A stretch of 35,448 bases of DNA from Bacillus multifaciens (GTDB lineage: Bacteria; Bacillota; Bacilli; Bacillales; Bacillaceae_G). How positions within the stretch are numbered: position 1 is the first letter of the stretch; each line of letters starts with the position of its first letter. Location of the stretch: NCBI RefSeq assembly GCF_030756675.1, contig NZ_JAVBXD010000043.1:1-35448 (forward strand), given 5' to 3'. The notes beneath the pieces were generated by a model. It did no database searches and had not been told where the DNA came from. It was given only the letters and a program-made list of their open reading frames with translations. A program made the position numbers and the translations under genes. Below are positions 14,209 through 21,978 of this stretch, in pieces.

Positions 14209-15959
14209 TTCTCTTCACCTTGCAGTGCCCTTGAAACAACTGTTGCTGCTCTTGCCATCATATCACGATGAAGCTGCAAGTTTTCTTCGCGGTCCGTTTT
14301 TATTTCAATGACATGCAGACCATCTTCTCTCGTTCCTTGTTCCACTTCATGACGAAACGCTTCCCACGTATGTACACGCTGGAATGAACCACTATACATC
14401 TTCACGACATGTTCATAATCAAGCCCGAGCGGCGTGCCAAATAGCGCTTCAAAATGTTCTTTTTGTTCATACTGTGGTAAAAATGAGAAAATACCGCCGC
14501 CATCATTGTTTACAACAACAATCGTCGCATGTAAATCGTGCAGCTTTGCCGCTAGCAATCCGTTTAAATCATGGTAAAATGATAAATCTCCCACAACTAA
14601 TACGAGCGGCTTGCGAGCTACACTTACGCCAAGCGCTGTCGAAATAATGCCGTCAATACCGTTTACACCGCGATTAGCTAATACTTCAATATTCTTCTCA
14701 TTTGTGAAGAAAAACGTATCTGTATCACGAATCGGCATACTGTTACTTACAAATAAAGTTGCATCTTCCGGCAAAACATCTACAAGTTCTGTAATTACTT
14801 TTCCTTCAAATGCATGTTCATACGATTCAATTTCAGTAAGCTTCTCTTTTACTGTAGCATTCATCTGTTGCCACATATGAAGCCAATCGTAGTTGTTTTT
14901 CTGCTCGGCACCCTCTGCAAGCTGCTCACAAAACGTCGCATCATTTGCATACACAACTTCTGTGGACGTAAGCATCGGATCTCGCCAGTTTCCGGATTCG
15001 TCAACGACAATATGCAATGCTTCTGTTTGCTTTTTCAAATATTGCGTAAGTGCTTTGGAAACTGGCATACCGCCAAAGCGAATAATCACATCTGGTTTCC
15101 AGTTATCACGAAGTTGCTCATTTCGTAAAAAAGTGTCATAGCAATCGATAATGGTCTCTTTATCATGGAGACCGCTACGAAGACCAGAAAGCGGATCTGC
15201 TATAATCGGATAACCGTATACTTTAGAAAAAGCCACGACAGCTTCTGCAATATTCGGATGACTATCATCTCCACATACAATAAGCCCCTTTTCCATATGC
15301 GAAAGGCGCTCTCGTAAAGATGCTGCATATTCATCCGTCACTGCTATGGTCCCTTGATGAACGGTTGCCCCGTATTCTCCGCGGCCTTTTTCCCATAATT
15401 CCTCTAAAGAAAAGTCGGGAATTAACGGCTCACGAAGCGGAAAGTTGAGATGAACAGGTCCTTTTGGCGTTTGCAACGCCTCTGCTACTGCTCGACCAGC
15501 TGTCATCCGCGCATACCGATACATTGGTTCTGCTGCTTCTGGAAGTGCCATTTCTATAAATTGTTTCACAAACGAACCGAACAAATGAAATTGATTCATC
15601 GCTTGAGGCGCACCAATATCTCGCAATTCATGCGGACGATCCGCCGTCAACACAAGAAGCGGCACCCGCGAATGAAATGCTTCGCATATAGCGGGATAAT
15701 AGTTTGCTGCCGCTGTTCCTGACGTACATAACAAGGCAACAGGGCGTTTTTTTGCCTTGGCAATGCCAAGCGCAAAAAAGGCCGCTGATCTTTCATCTAC
15801 GTGTAAATATGTGTGAATTTGTTCATGCTGCGCCATTAATAAGGCAAGCGGTGTTGACCTCGAACCCGGGCTAATGACAACATCCTCTACATGCAGACGC
15901 GTCAATTCATCAACAAACGCGCCTAAGTAATACGATAATGCTTCTATATGATCGCTCAT
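14205..15959 (-). CDS. menD: SEPHCHC synthase, ThDP-dependent
   Basis: 584 residues. It joins 2-oxoglutarate-derived succinyl semialdehyde to isochorismate. The N-terminal ThDP domain has [15 protein letters not shown] and the [15 protein letters not shown] segment with the activating Glu. The C-terminal domain has the ThDP/Mg motif [13 protein letters not shown] and [16 protein letters not shown]. Length and motifs are those of MenD proteins. It overlaps menF and menH by ATGA junctions. Confidence 0.95.
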   Translation of the reverse strand: MSDHIEALSYYLGAFVDELTRLHVEDVVISPGSRSTPLALLMAQHEQIHTYLHVDERSAAFFALGIAKAKKRPVALLCTSGTAAANYYPAICEAFHSRVPLLVLTADRPHELRDIGAPQAMNQFHLFGSFVKQFIEMALPEAAEPMYRYARMTAGRAVAEALQTPKGPVHLNFPLREPLIPDFSLEELWEKGRGEYGATVHQGTIAVTDEYAASLRERLSHMEKGLIVCGDDSHPNIAEAVVAFSKVYGYPIIADPLSGLRSGLHDKETIIDCYDTFLRNEQLRDNWKPDVIIRFGGMPVSKALTQYLKKQTEALHIVVDESGNWRDPMLTSTEVVYANDATFCEQLAEGAEQKNNYDWLHMWQQMNATVKEKLTEIESYEHAFEGKVITELVDVLPEDATLFVSNSMPIRDTDTFFFTNEKNIEVLANRGVNGIDGIISTALGVSVARKPLVLVVGDLSFYHDLNGLLAAKLHDLHATIVVVNNDGGGIFSFLPQYEQKEHFEALFGTPLGLDYEHVVKMYSGSFQRVHTWEAFRHEVEQGTREDGLHVIEIKTDREENLQLHRDMMARAATVVSRALQGEEK

Positions 15960-17350
15960 CTAGATAGTCCCTCCAAAGCAGAAAGCATCGGCTTAAATTT
16001 CAATCTTGTTTCTTCATACTCTAAATGCGGCTTCGAATCGATGACAATACCGCAACCGGAAAATAATGAAACATGTTTGCCAGTCAATAATCCGCAGCGA
16101 AGCGCTACCGCAAACTCACCGTTTCCTTGCTCATCAATCCAGCCAATTGGCCCTCCGTATAAACCGCGGTCTAATAGCTCTACTTCACGAATCAGTTTTA
16201 GTGCTTCTTCTCGCGGCGTCCCTCCAAGAGCTGGTGTTGGGTGAAGCTCTTCAATCATTGATAACAAATCACCATTTCCCTTTGCCTCTACTGATGTATA
16301 TAAATGAAGTAAATTTTTCGTTTTCAATAAACTTGGTTCATATGGAATATCAACTGTTTCACAATGCTTTGTTAACACACTGCGAATCATGCTTACTACA
16401 TAACTATGCTCTGCTAAATTTTTCTTATCGTGCAAAAGTTCATATCCATTCTCTTTCGTTTCCTCTTCTGAAGCACCTCGTCCAATCGAACCGGCAAGAC
16501 ACATAGATGTATATATTTCTCCCTCTTTACGAAGAAGCCGCTCTGGCGTTGCTCCTAAGAAGCACGTTCCTTTATAATCAAACGCAAATACATAACAATC
16601 CGGTTGTCCAATGCGAAGTGCTGCCAAAACAGAAGTCGAATCCACATCTTTATCCATAACAAGTTGCATTTCACGAGCTAACACAACTTTTTGAACAGCT
16701 CCTCGCTTCATTTCTTCCTGCACTTGTTCAATTGCTTGTAGCCATTTCTCCGGTTCTACCTCTACTTTTGAAAGAATGGTTACATTTTCTTCTGCGAAGG
16801 AATGCTTGCTTTGCTGTAACAATTGCTTCTCGGCACTTTGCAATTCCTCGTAAATCTTTTCCGCACAATCATCTCCAGATACGAAACGGTTTACTGTTAA
16901 CCAAGATTTTCCATTCTTTACCGTTAATAAAAAAGCTGGTAATTGCAGCGTTGTGTCGTCAAATGCCTTCCACAAATCTGTTCTTTCCTTTTGCGGATCA
17001 AAAGAAAAACCACCAAACAGAAGCGGTCCTGTTCCAAATTCATAAGCACCGCGGTGAATTACCGCTTCTCCTTTCACCTTTGCCCACTCTTCACGAGCGT
17101 TTTGAAAGCGCTTTTTAGAAGAATTTGCTATAGTAAAAGCAGAGCCTACTCCAGCGAAAATAACATGCTGCGCTGGGTCTGCAAAGTAACATCTATCTCT
17201 ATATCCAAATTGTGTTCCTGCTGCATAAAAAAGGAGTGGATCGATCCATTCCACTTGCTTTACAAAACTAACGAGTACTTGCCCTTCAGCTGCGCACTGA
17301 ATTGCAGTCAGAATCACATCTTTTACATCATGTTGTTTCGTTTGAATCAC
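15956..17350 (-). CDS. menF: Isochorismate synthase
   Basis: 464 residues of the chorismate-utilising enzyme family, the committed step from chorismate to menaquinone. The conserved C-terminal catalytic block runs from VVLAREM through [28 protein letters not shown] and [11 protein letters not shown] to FSGCGIV. The start is a GTG at 17348-17350 with GGGGGGAG five bases upstream. It leads the menF-D-H-B operon and is divergent from menA. DhbC-type siderophore synthases are the alternative for this family, but the men context decides. Confidence 0.93.
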   Translation of the reverse strand: MIQTKQHDVKDVILTAIQCAAEGQVLVSFVKQVEWIDPLLFYAAGTQFGYRDRCYFADPAQHVIFAGVGSAFTIANSSKKRFQNAREEWAKVKGEAVIHRGAYEFGTGPLLFGGFSFDPQKERTDLWKAFDDTTLQLPAFLLTVKNGKSWLTVNRFVSGDDCAEKIYEELQSAEKQLLQQSKHSFAEENVTILSKVEVEPEKWLQAIEQVQEEMKRGAVQKVVLAREMQLVMDKDVDSTSVLAALRIGQPDCYVFAFDYKGTCFLGATPERLLRKEGEIYTSMCLAGSIGRGASEEETKENGYELLHDKKNLAEHSYVVSMIRSVLTKHCETVDIPYEPSLLKTKNLLHLYTSVEAKGNGDLLSMIEELHPTPALGGTPREEALKLIREVELLDRGLYGGPIGWIDEQGNGEFAVALRCGLLTGKHVSLFSGCGIVIDSKPHLEYEETRLKFKPMLSALEGLSR

Positions 17351-17399
17351 AGAATCTCCCCCCTATGGGCGAAAAATAGTCATAAATACGCTTGATTTT

Positions 17400-17429
17400 A
17401 AGATACACCTCAAATGAAAGGTGTGTCAA
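17400..17429 (-). promoter_or_regulatory. menF promoter with palindrome in the spacer
   Basis: On the minus strand TTGACA (complement of 17424-17429), an 18-bp spacer and TATCTT (complement of 17400-17405) form a sigma-A type promoter. The inverted repeat ACACCT-N8-AGGTGT at 17405-17424 fills the spacer and would let a dimeric repressor block polymerase. Confidence 0.6.
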
Positions 17430-17477
17430 TGTTTAGCATTTCTGAGAAAATCCGAGCACATTCCTAGAAAATAAACG

Positions 17478-17506
17478 TTGACACTATATGAGACTTTTCC
17501 TACACT
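17478..17506 (+). promoter_or_regulatory. menA promoter
   Basis: TTGACA (17478-17483), exactly 17 bp, then TACACT (17501-17506). Transcription would start near 17513, leaving a leader of about 95 nt. Confidence 0.6.
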
Positions 17507-17509
17507 TAA

Positions 17510-17538
17510 TTGTGTACTTTTTGTGTATTTTTTGTGTA
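17510..17538 (+). repeat. Three TTGTGTA direct repeats in the menA leader
   Basis: TTGTGTA occurs at 17510-17516, 17521-17527 and 17532-17538, spaced exactly 11 bp, so all lie on one face of the helix. They sit at the predicted menA transcription start. They could be protein binding sites or an RNA-binding array in the leader. Regulator unknown. Confidence 0.5.
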
Positions 17539-17608
17539 TGTTTCCCGCTCTAATGGGCAATAAGAACTCATTTTTACTTTATATAACAAACATATAGGAG
17601 GATTTCAT

Positions 17609-18556
17609 ATGGAAGCAAAAGTTGAGACAAATTCCTCTTCCATGCAGCCAAGTAAACAAACAGGCTGGCGTATTTGGTGGAGCTTATTACGTCCTCATAC
17701 ATTAACAGCAGCTTTTGTGCCTGTTTTTATTGGAACAACTTATGCGATGCAAGTTGAAGGTATGAACAAAATAAATGTACCTCTTTTTCTTATCATGCTT
17801 CTTGCTTGCCTTCTCATACAAGCAGCAACAAACATGTTTAATGAATACTTTGATTACAAAAGAGGACTCGATCATGAAGGATCTGTTGGGATTGGCGGTG
17901 CAATCGTTCGCGATGGCATTCGGCCGAAAACAGTATTGAACTTAGCGTTCGGATTCTTTGGCATTGCAATTTTATTAGGAGTTTACATTTGCATAAACTC
18001 TAGTTGGTGGCTCGCAGCCATTGGTCTTATCTGTATGGCCGTTGCCTATTTATATACTGGCGGTCCACTTCCAATTGCTTATACACCTTTTGGCGAATTA
18101 ACAGCCGGGTTATTTATGGGTGTTATTATTATTGGAATTTCATTCTTTATTCAAACTGGAATCGTAACATCAGAAATTGTATTACTGTCCATTCCAAATG
18201 CAATTTTAATCGGAGCCATTCTACTTGCAAATAATATTCGCGATTTAGATGGTGACAAAGAAAACGGTAGAAAAACATTAGCTATTCTAGTTGGACGAAA
18301 CAATGCAATCAGCGTATTAGCATCTATGTTTATCATTTCTTATATATGGACGATTGCTCTTATTCTTGTCGGTATTGCCTCACCGTGGATGCTTGTAGTC
18401 TTTTTAAGCGTTCCAAAGGCGTTTAAAGCAACGAAAGGTTTTATCGGAAAGAGCATTCCAATGGAAATGGCACCTGCAATGATTGCCACAGCAAAAACGA
18501 ATACAATATTTGGATTTTTAATGGGAATTGGGTTATTACTTGGATATTTCCTATGA
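17609..18556 (+). CDS. menA: 1,4-Dihydroxy-2-naphthoate polyprenyltransferase
   Basis: 315 residues. A UbiA-family integral membrane prenyltransferase that attaches the polyprenyl chain to DHNA, giving demethylmenaquinone. The two Asp-rich Mg-diphosphate motifs are N78-x3-D82-x5-D88 (NMFNEYFDYKRGLD) and D211-x-D213-x-D215 (NIRDLDGDKENGRKT). Eight or nine hydrophobic segments span the protein. The start has AGGAGG. The gene is divergent from menF with a 258-bp shared regulatory region and is followed by a terminator. Confidence 0.94.
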   Translation: MEAKVETNSSSMQPSKQTGWRIWWSLLRPHTLTAAFVPVFIGTTYAMQVEGMNKINVPLFLIMLLACLLIQAATNMFNEYFDYKRGLDHEGSVGIGGAIVRDGIRPKTVLNLAFGFFGIAILLGVYICINSSWWLAAIGLICMAVAYLYTGGPLPIAYTPFGELTAGLFMGVIIIGISFFIQTGIVTSEIVLLSIPNAILIGAILLANNIRDLDGDKENGRKTLAILVGRNNAISVLASMFIISYIWTIALILVGIASPWMLVVFLSVPKAFKATKGFIGKSIPMEMAPAMIATAKTNTIFGFLMGIGLLLGYFL

Positions 18557-18557
18557 G

Positions 18558-18592
18558 AAAAGCGCAAGTGTGGAGGCACTTGCGTTTTTTTA
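18558..18592 (+). terminator. menA terminator
   Basis: CGCAAGTG - TGGAGG - CACTTGCG followed by seven T residues. It begins just after the menA stop. Confidence 0.85.
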
Positions 18593-18738
18593 TTGCATGC
18601 TCAATCATATGTTGCGGAAGGGTTATACTGTGTCAAAAAGTCTTTATATGACACAAAAGCGCCGTTATATTAACGTAATAATTCCCGCAATTGGGCTCAT
18701 ACTACTTAAAGAAACCGAATTGTAGGAAGGTGGATTTT

Positions 18739-19470
18739 ATGTTAACTCCACAACAAATGGACCATTTTCAATCTGTACTACAAAAGCAAAAGCAAGAACT
18801 GGAGCAAACGCTGCAAAATCATGAAAATTCGGGACAAGCTTCTGAACGCGATGCAGTTGGTGAACTCTCAGCGTACGATAATCATCCCGGGGATATGGGA
18901 ACAGAATTGTATGAACGCGAAAAAGATTTAGGCTTGGTAGAATTTTGGCATAAACAACTTACAGACGTAAAACATGCTCTGGAAAAAATAGAAGCTGGAA
19001 CATATGGGATTTGTGAAGTATCAGGTGAACCTATTCCTCTTGAACGTCTAGAAGCCATGCCGACCGCTACCACTTGTATCGAACACACACATAATAAGCT
19101 AATCCTAGGCGCGCGTCCAATTGAGGAAGAACTTATTGAACCGCCTTTTGGTAAATATGATATGGATAGTGCTGTTGGATATGACGCCGAAGATGCTTGG
19201 CAAGATGTTGCTTTATACGGAACCTCAGAAACTCCTGCTGATTTAGAGCGCCGCGACTCTAAAAATTTTAATGAAATGTATGTAGATGCAGAAGAACCAC
19301 GCGGGTATGTTGAGGATTTTGAAAACTTTATCGGAACAGATATATACGGAAAAAACGTACAAGTATATGCTACAGAACAACATGAAGAATATGAACAAAT
19401 GCTAGATGACTACGAGGCAAGAACATTCAAAGGCGAACTTTCCTCAGATGAGTCTAGTTCAAGGCCATAA
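18739..19470 (+). CDS. yteA: YteA-family sporulation protein, DksA/TraR-like
   Basis: 243 residues. The N-terminal part (about 1-90) is a charged coiled-coil (QQMDHFQSVLQKQKQELEQTL) like the DksA hairpin that enters the RNA polymerase secondary channel. It is followed by a DksA-type zinc-finger relic: TYGICEVSGEPI ... AMPTATTCIEH. Of the four zinc Cys only two remain (CEVS and CIEH in place of CxxC), so zinc binding is doubtful. The acidic C-terminal half (about 125-243) is typical of the Bacillus YteA group. I chose the ATG at 18739 (MLTPQQ) with GGAAGGTGG ahead of it; 16 upstream codons lack a ribosome site. Role in sporulation is by family name only. Confidence 0.82.
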   Translation: MLTPQQMDHFQSVLQKQKQELEQTLQNHENSGQASERDAVGELSAYDNHPGDMGTELYEREKDLGLVEFWHKQLTDVKHALEKIEAGTYGICEVSGEPIPLERLEAMPTATTCIEHTHNKLILGARPIEEELIEPPFGKYDMDSAVGYDAEDAWQDVALYGTSETPADLERRDSKNFNEMYVDAEEPRGYVEDFENFIGTDIYGKNVQVYATEQHEEYEQMLDDYEARTFKGELSSDESSSRP

Positions 19471-19471
19471 A

Positions 19472-19508
19472 AAAAAGAAACATTCCTTATTCAGGAATGT
19501 TTCTTTTT
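19472..19508. terminator. Bidirectional terminator between yteA and cspD
   Basis: A perfect 16-bp stem (AAAAAGAAACATTCCT / AGGAATGTTTCTTTTT) with loop TATTC. It has A and T runs on either side and separates the convergent genes. Confidence 0.9.
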
Positions 19509-19515
19509 GCCATCA

Positions 19516-19716
19516 TTACTTTTTAGTAACGTTAGCAGCTTGAGGTCCACGGTTACCTTCAACGATTTCGAAAGAAACTTCTTGACCTTCTTCTAAAGTT
19601 TTGAAGCCTTCGCCTTGAATTGCAGAGAAATGTACGAATACATCTTCGCCACCTTCAACTTCGATGAAACCGAAACCTTTTTCGCCGTTAAACCATTTTA
19701 CTTTTCCTGTTTGCAT
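19516..19716 (-). CDS. cspD: Cold-shock protein
   Basis: 66 residues, a single cold-shock domain. RNP1 is KGFGFIE (13-19) and RNP2 VFVHF (26-30); the C terminus [16 protein letters not shown] is closest to B. subtilis CspD. It is an RNA chaperone that binds single-stranded RNA and DNA and prevents secondary structure at low temperature. The start has AGGAGGT. A promoter about 150 bp upstream gives a long leader, as is usual for cold-shock genes. Confidence 0.93.
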   Translation of the reverse strand: MQTGKVKWFNGEKGFGFIEVEGGEDVFVHFSAIQGEGFKTLEEGQEVSFEIVEGNRGPQAANVTKK

Positions 19717-19867
19717 TGCATGTACCTCCTAAAATAAAAAAAGAAATCTATCTATTGGAAACTACATACAAAGGTCGAGATAAACATCATGATTTTCTCA
19801 CAAGCTAATGCTTTGAAACGAACACGCTTTATTTCCGTACCACATTATGCAGCTCAATAGTTCTTTT

Positions 19868-19896
19868 ACTATATCATGCCCGAAATAAAACGTCAA
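19868..19896 (-). promoter_or_regulatory. cspD promoter with long 5' leader
   Basis: On the minus strand TTGACG (complement of 19891-19896), a 17-bp spacer and TATAGT (complement of 19868-19873). Transcription from about 19861 would give a leader of about 145 nt, a length typical of thermosensing cold-shock leaders. Confidence 0.65.
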
Positions 19897-20007
19897 ACAA
19901 AACAGAAATATCTCGTTTGAAAATTTACAAAACTTATATTTTCTATTTCGCAATGTTTCGGTACAATATAGATGTATTACTACATATTTATTATTTGAGG
20001 TGAAACG

Positions 20008-20790
20008 ATGAAAGCACATGAAATCGAATACAAATTATATGGCGATGACATGCAATTTGTTGAAATTGAATTAGACCCAGAGGAGAGTGTAGTTGCTGAA
20101 GCCGGCGCTATGATGATGATGGAAGACAATATTGAAATGGAAACCGTATTTGGTGACGGTTCTGCCCAAACTGGTGGATTTTTTGGTAAGCTTGTCGGTG
20201 CTGGAAAACGCCTTGTGACAGGTGAGAGCATGTTTATGACGGTATTTACAAATACAGGATACGAAAAACGTCACGTCTCATTTGCAGCTCCGTACCCTGG
20301 GAAAATAATTCCTGTTGATTTAACGCAATATCAAGGAAAAGTAATCTGCCAAAAAGATTCTTTCCTATGCGCTGCAAAAGGTGTTTCTGTCGGTATTGAA
20401 TTTACAAAAAAACTTGGTAGCGGCTTCTTCGGCGGTGAAGGATTTATTATGCAAAAGCTTGAAGGTGACGGCCTTGCGTTCATGCATGCTGGTGGAACAG
20501 TTTATCAACGTGATTTAAAACCAGGAGAAAAGTTACGAATTGATACAGGTTGCCTTGTTGCTATGACAAAAGATGTTGACTATGATATTCAATTTGTTGG
20601 GAATGTAAAAAGCGCAATCTTCGGCGGCGAAGGTCTATTCTTCGCAACACTACAAGGACCTGGAACCGTTTGGGTTCAATCCTTAACATTAAGTCGCTTA
20701 GCACAGCGCATCATTGGACCAGGAGCAAAAACTTCTGGTGAAGGCAGCATTCTTGGCGGGATCGGCCGCATGATTGATGGAAGCGAATAA
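20008..20790 (+). CDS. AIM24/TIGR00266-family protein
   Basis: 260 residues of the AIM24 (formerly DUF124) family, a beta-sandwich protein rich in Gly-Gly-Phe turns ([60 protein letters not shown]). The duplicated motif structure shows two related half-domains. No signal peptide or membrane helix, so probably cytoplasmic. The bacterial function is unknown; the fungal relative is a mitochondrial inner-membrane organiser. GAGGTG precedes the ATG, and a TACAAT -10 lies at 19962-19967 with a weak -35. It is monocistronic. Confidence 0.82.
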   Translation: MKAHEIEYKLYGDDMQFVEIELDPEESVVAEAGAMMMMEDNIEMETVFGDGSAQTGGFFGKLVGAGKRLVTGESMFMTVFTNTGYEKRHVSFAAPYPGKIIPVDLTQYQGKVICQKDSFLCAAKGVSVGIEFTKKLGSGFFGGEGFIMQKLEGDGLAFMHAGGTVYQRDLKPGEKLRIDTGCLVAMTKDVDYDIQFVGNVKSAIFGGEGLFFATLQGPGTVWVQSLTLSRLAQRIIGPGAKTSGEGSILGGIGRMIDGSE

Positions 20791-20828
20791 TCTTGTAAAA
20801 GAATGAAACATACATCCTCCTCATATGT

Positions 20829-21004
20829 TTATATAAATCCATTTTGATTTTTCAACATTAAGTGACTTGCACTCGCTTTCTCTTTTTGTTTTTGTATGGC
20901 ATGTGGCAAGAAGAGGATCTGACCGCTCTATGCACGGCCAGATCCTCTCGCCCATCTAAAAAGAAAAGGGTTTTTATGTCGCTTTTTCAATTGGTATTTA
21001 TATA
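20829..21004 (-). repeat. Interspersed bcr1-like repeat, well preserved copy
   Basis: Inverted relative to the copies at 3277, 8780 and 11955. Reading the minus strand it has CAATTGAAAAAGCGACATA, GGGCGAGAGGATCTGGCCGT, GCCACATGCC, GAGAAAGCGAG and a right end in GGATTTATATAAAC. TTTATATAAAT occurs at both borders (near 20829 and 20997), consistent with a TTTAT-type target duplication. Confidence 0.74.
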
Positions 21005-21035
21005 AATTATATTTCATCATGAGGAGGATTTTTCT

Positions 21036-21782
21036 ATGCCAACTTCCGTATCCTTTCATAAGGATACCGCTGTATTGTTAGCTACATGCTGTGAATTAAC
21101 ATATGAGCAATATAACCAAAATGGCATTTTCACTATTCCGAAAGGCTTCCGGTATGTACAAGGCTTTCAAGCAACCGCTATTCAAATGACAGAATGGTTT
21201 GGATTCATTTTAGAGTCAGACGAACAAATTATAGTAGCCTTTCGCGGGACACAATCAGATCGTGATTGGATTGCTGATTCTATTGTCCAACAAAAACCGT
21301 ACCCATTTACTGCAAATAGCGGGAATGTTCATAGTGGTTTTCTTTCTATTTATGAATCATGCCGAGATACAATTATGGACACCCTCGTTTCCTTATCTTC
21401 CTCGAAAGCTCTTTTCGTTACGGGACATAGTTTAGGAGGAGCACTTGCTACTTTGCATATACTAGATGCTCGTGTAAACACTTCATTCCCGCATTACACA
21501 CTCTACAATTTCGGCTCTCCAAAAGTCGGTGATATCGCCTTTCGAAATTATTATAAAATGCAAGTTGCCAATAGCTTTCGTTTCGTAAATTTATTTGATG
21601 TCGTTCCGCTTCTCCCTCCTCGTAAAGTACAATTTGAGGAAAATGAATGGGAATATTCCCATACCCATCGAAGCATGACATTTACAAAAAATATGCATTC
21701 TTTTATCAAAAACCATCACATTACAACATATAAAACGGCAATTTCTTCTCATTTCCAAAGGGATACATTGGAAGAATTGTAG
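21036..21782 (+). CDS. Class 3 lipase-family hydrolase
   Basis: 248 residues with an alpha/beta-hydrolase fold of the lipase class 3 type. The nucleophile Ser132 is in GHSLGG, Asp188 lies in FVNLFDVVPLLPP, and the likely His is 221 in MHSFIKNH. The oxyanion-side motif AFRGTQSDRDWIADS is at 69-82. No signal peptide, so an intracellular esterase or lipase acting on glycerides or phospholipids is likely; the substrate is not evident. The ribosome site is GAGGAGG. It sits right after the repeat copy, which may supply part of its promoter, and ends before a shared terminator. Confidence 0.85.
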   Translation: MPTSVSFHKDTAVLLATCCELTYEQYNQNGIFTIPKGFRYVQGFQATAIQMTEWFGFILESDEQIIVAFRGTQSDRDWIADSIVQQKPYPFTANSGNVHSGFLSIYESCRDTIMDTLVSLSSSKALFVTGHSLGGALATLHILDARVNTSFPHYTLYNFGSPKVGDIAFRNYYKMQVANSFRFVNLFDVVPLLPPRKVQFEENEWEYSHTHRSMTFTKNMHSFIKNHHITTYKTAISSHFQRDTLEEL

Positions 21783-21856
21783 TAATCTTTTATACTTATT
21801 TACGGTGGACACGGTATATTATATACAGCGTTCTATTCCATTTCTGTGGTAAAGTA

Positions 21857-21884
21857 AAACGACTTGGAATATTCCAAGTCGTTT
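21857..21884. terminator. Shared terminator between lipase and glgP
   Basis: A 28-base perfect palindrome (AAACGACTTGGAAT and its complement) followed by T-rich sequence on both sides. The genes converge here. It lies 95 bp beyond the glgP stop. Confidence 0.8.
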
Positions 21885-21978
21885 CTTTCGTGTTGAACAA
21901 CGTCGAAGAGTTTTTACATTGTGTCGAATCGCCGATAAATAGTATGCTTTCGCCGATATATTATATTGGTGGGCACCT

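Noticed and set aside
21929-21958. TCGCCGATA twice, 21 bp apart, between the lipase gene and glgP
   Set aside because: Only two short copies, downstream of both convergent genes and near the shared terminator; no promoter or partner palindrome supports a function.
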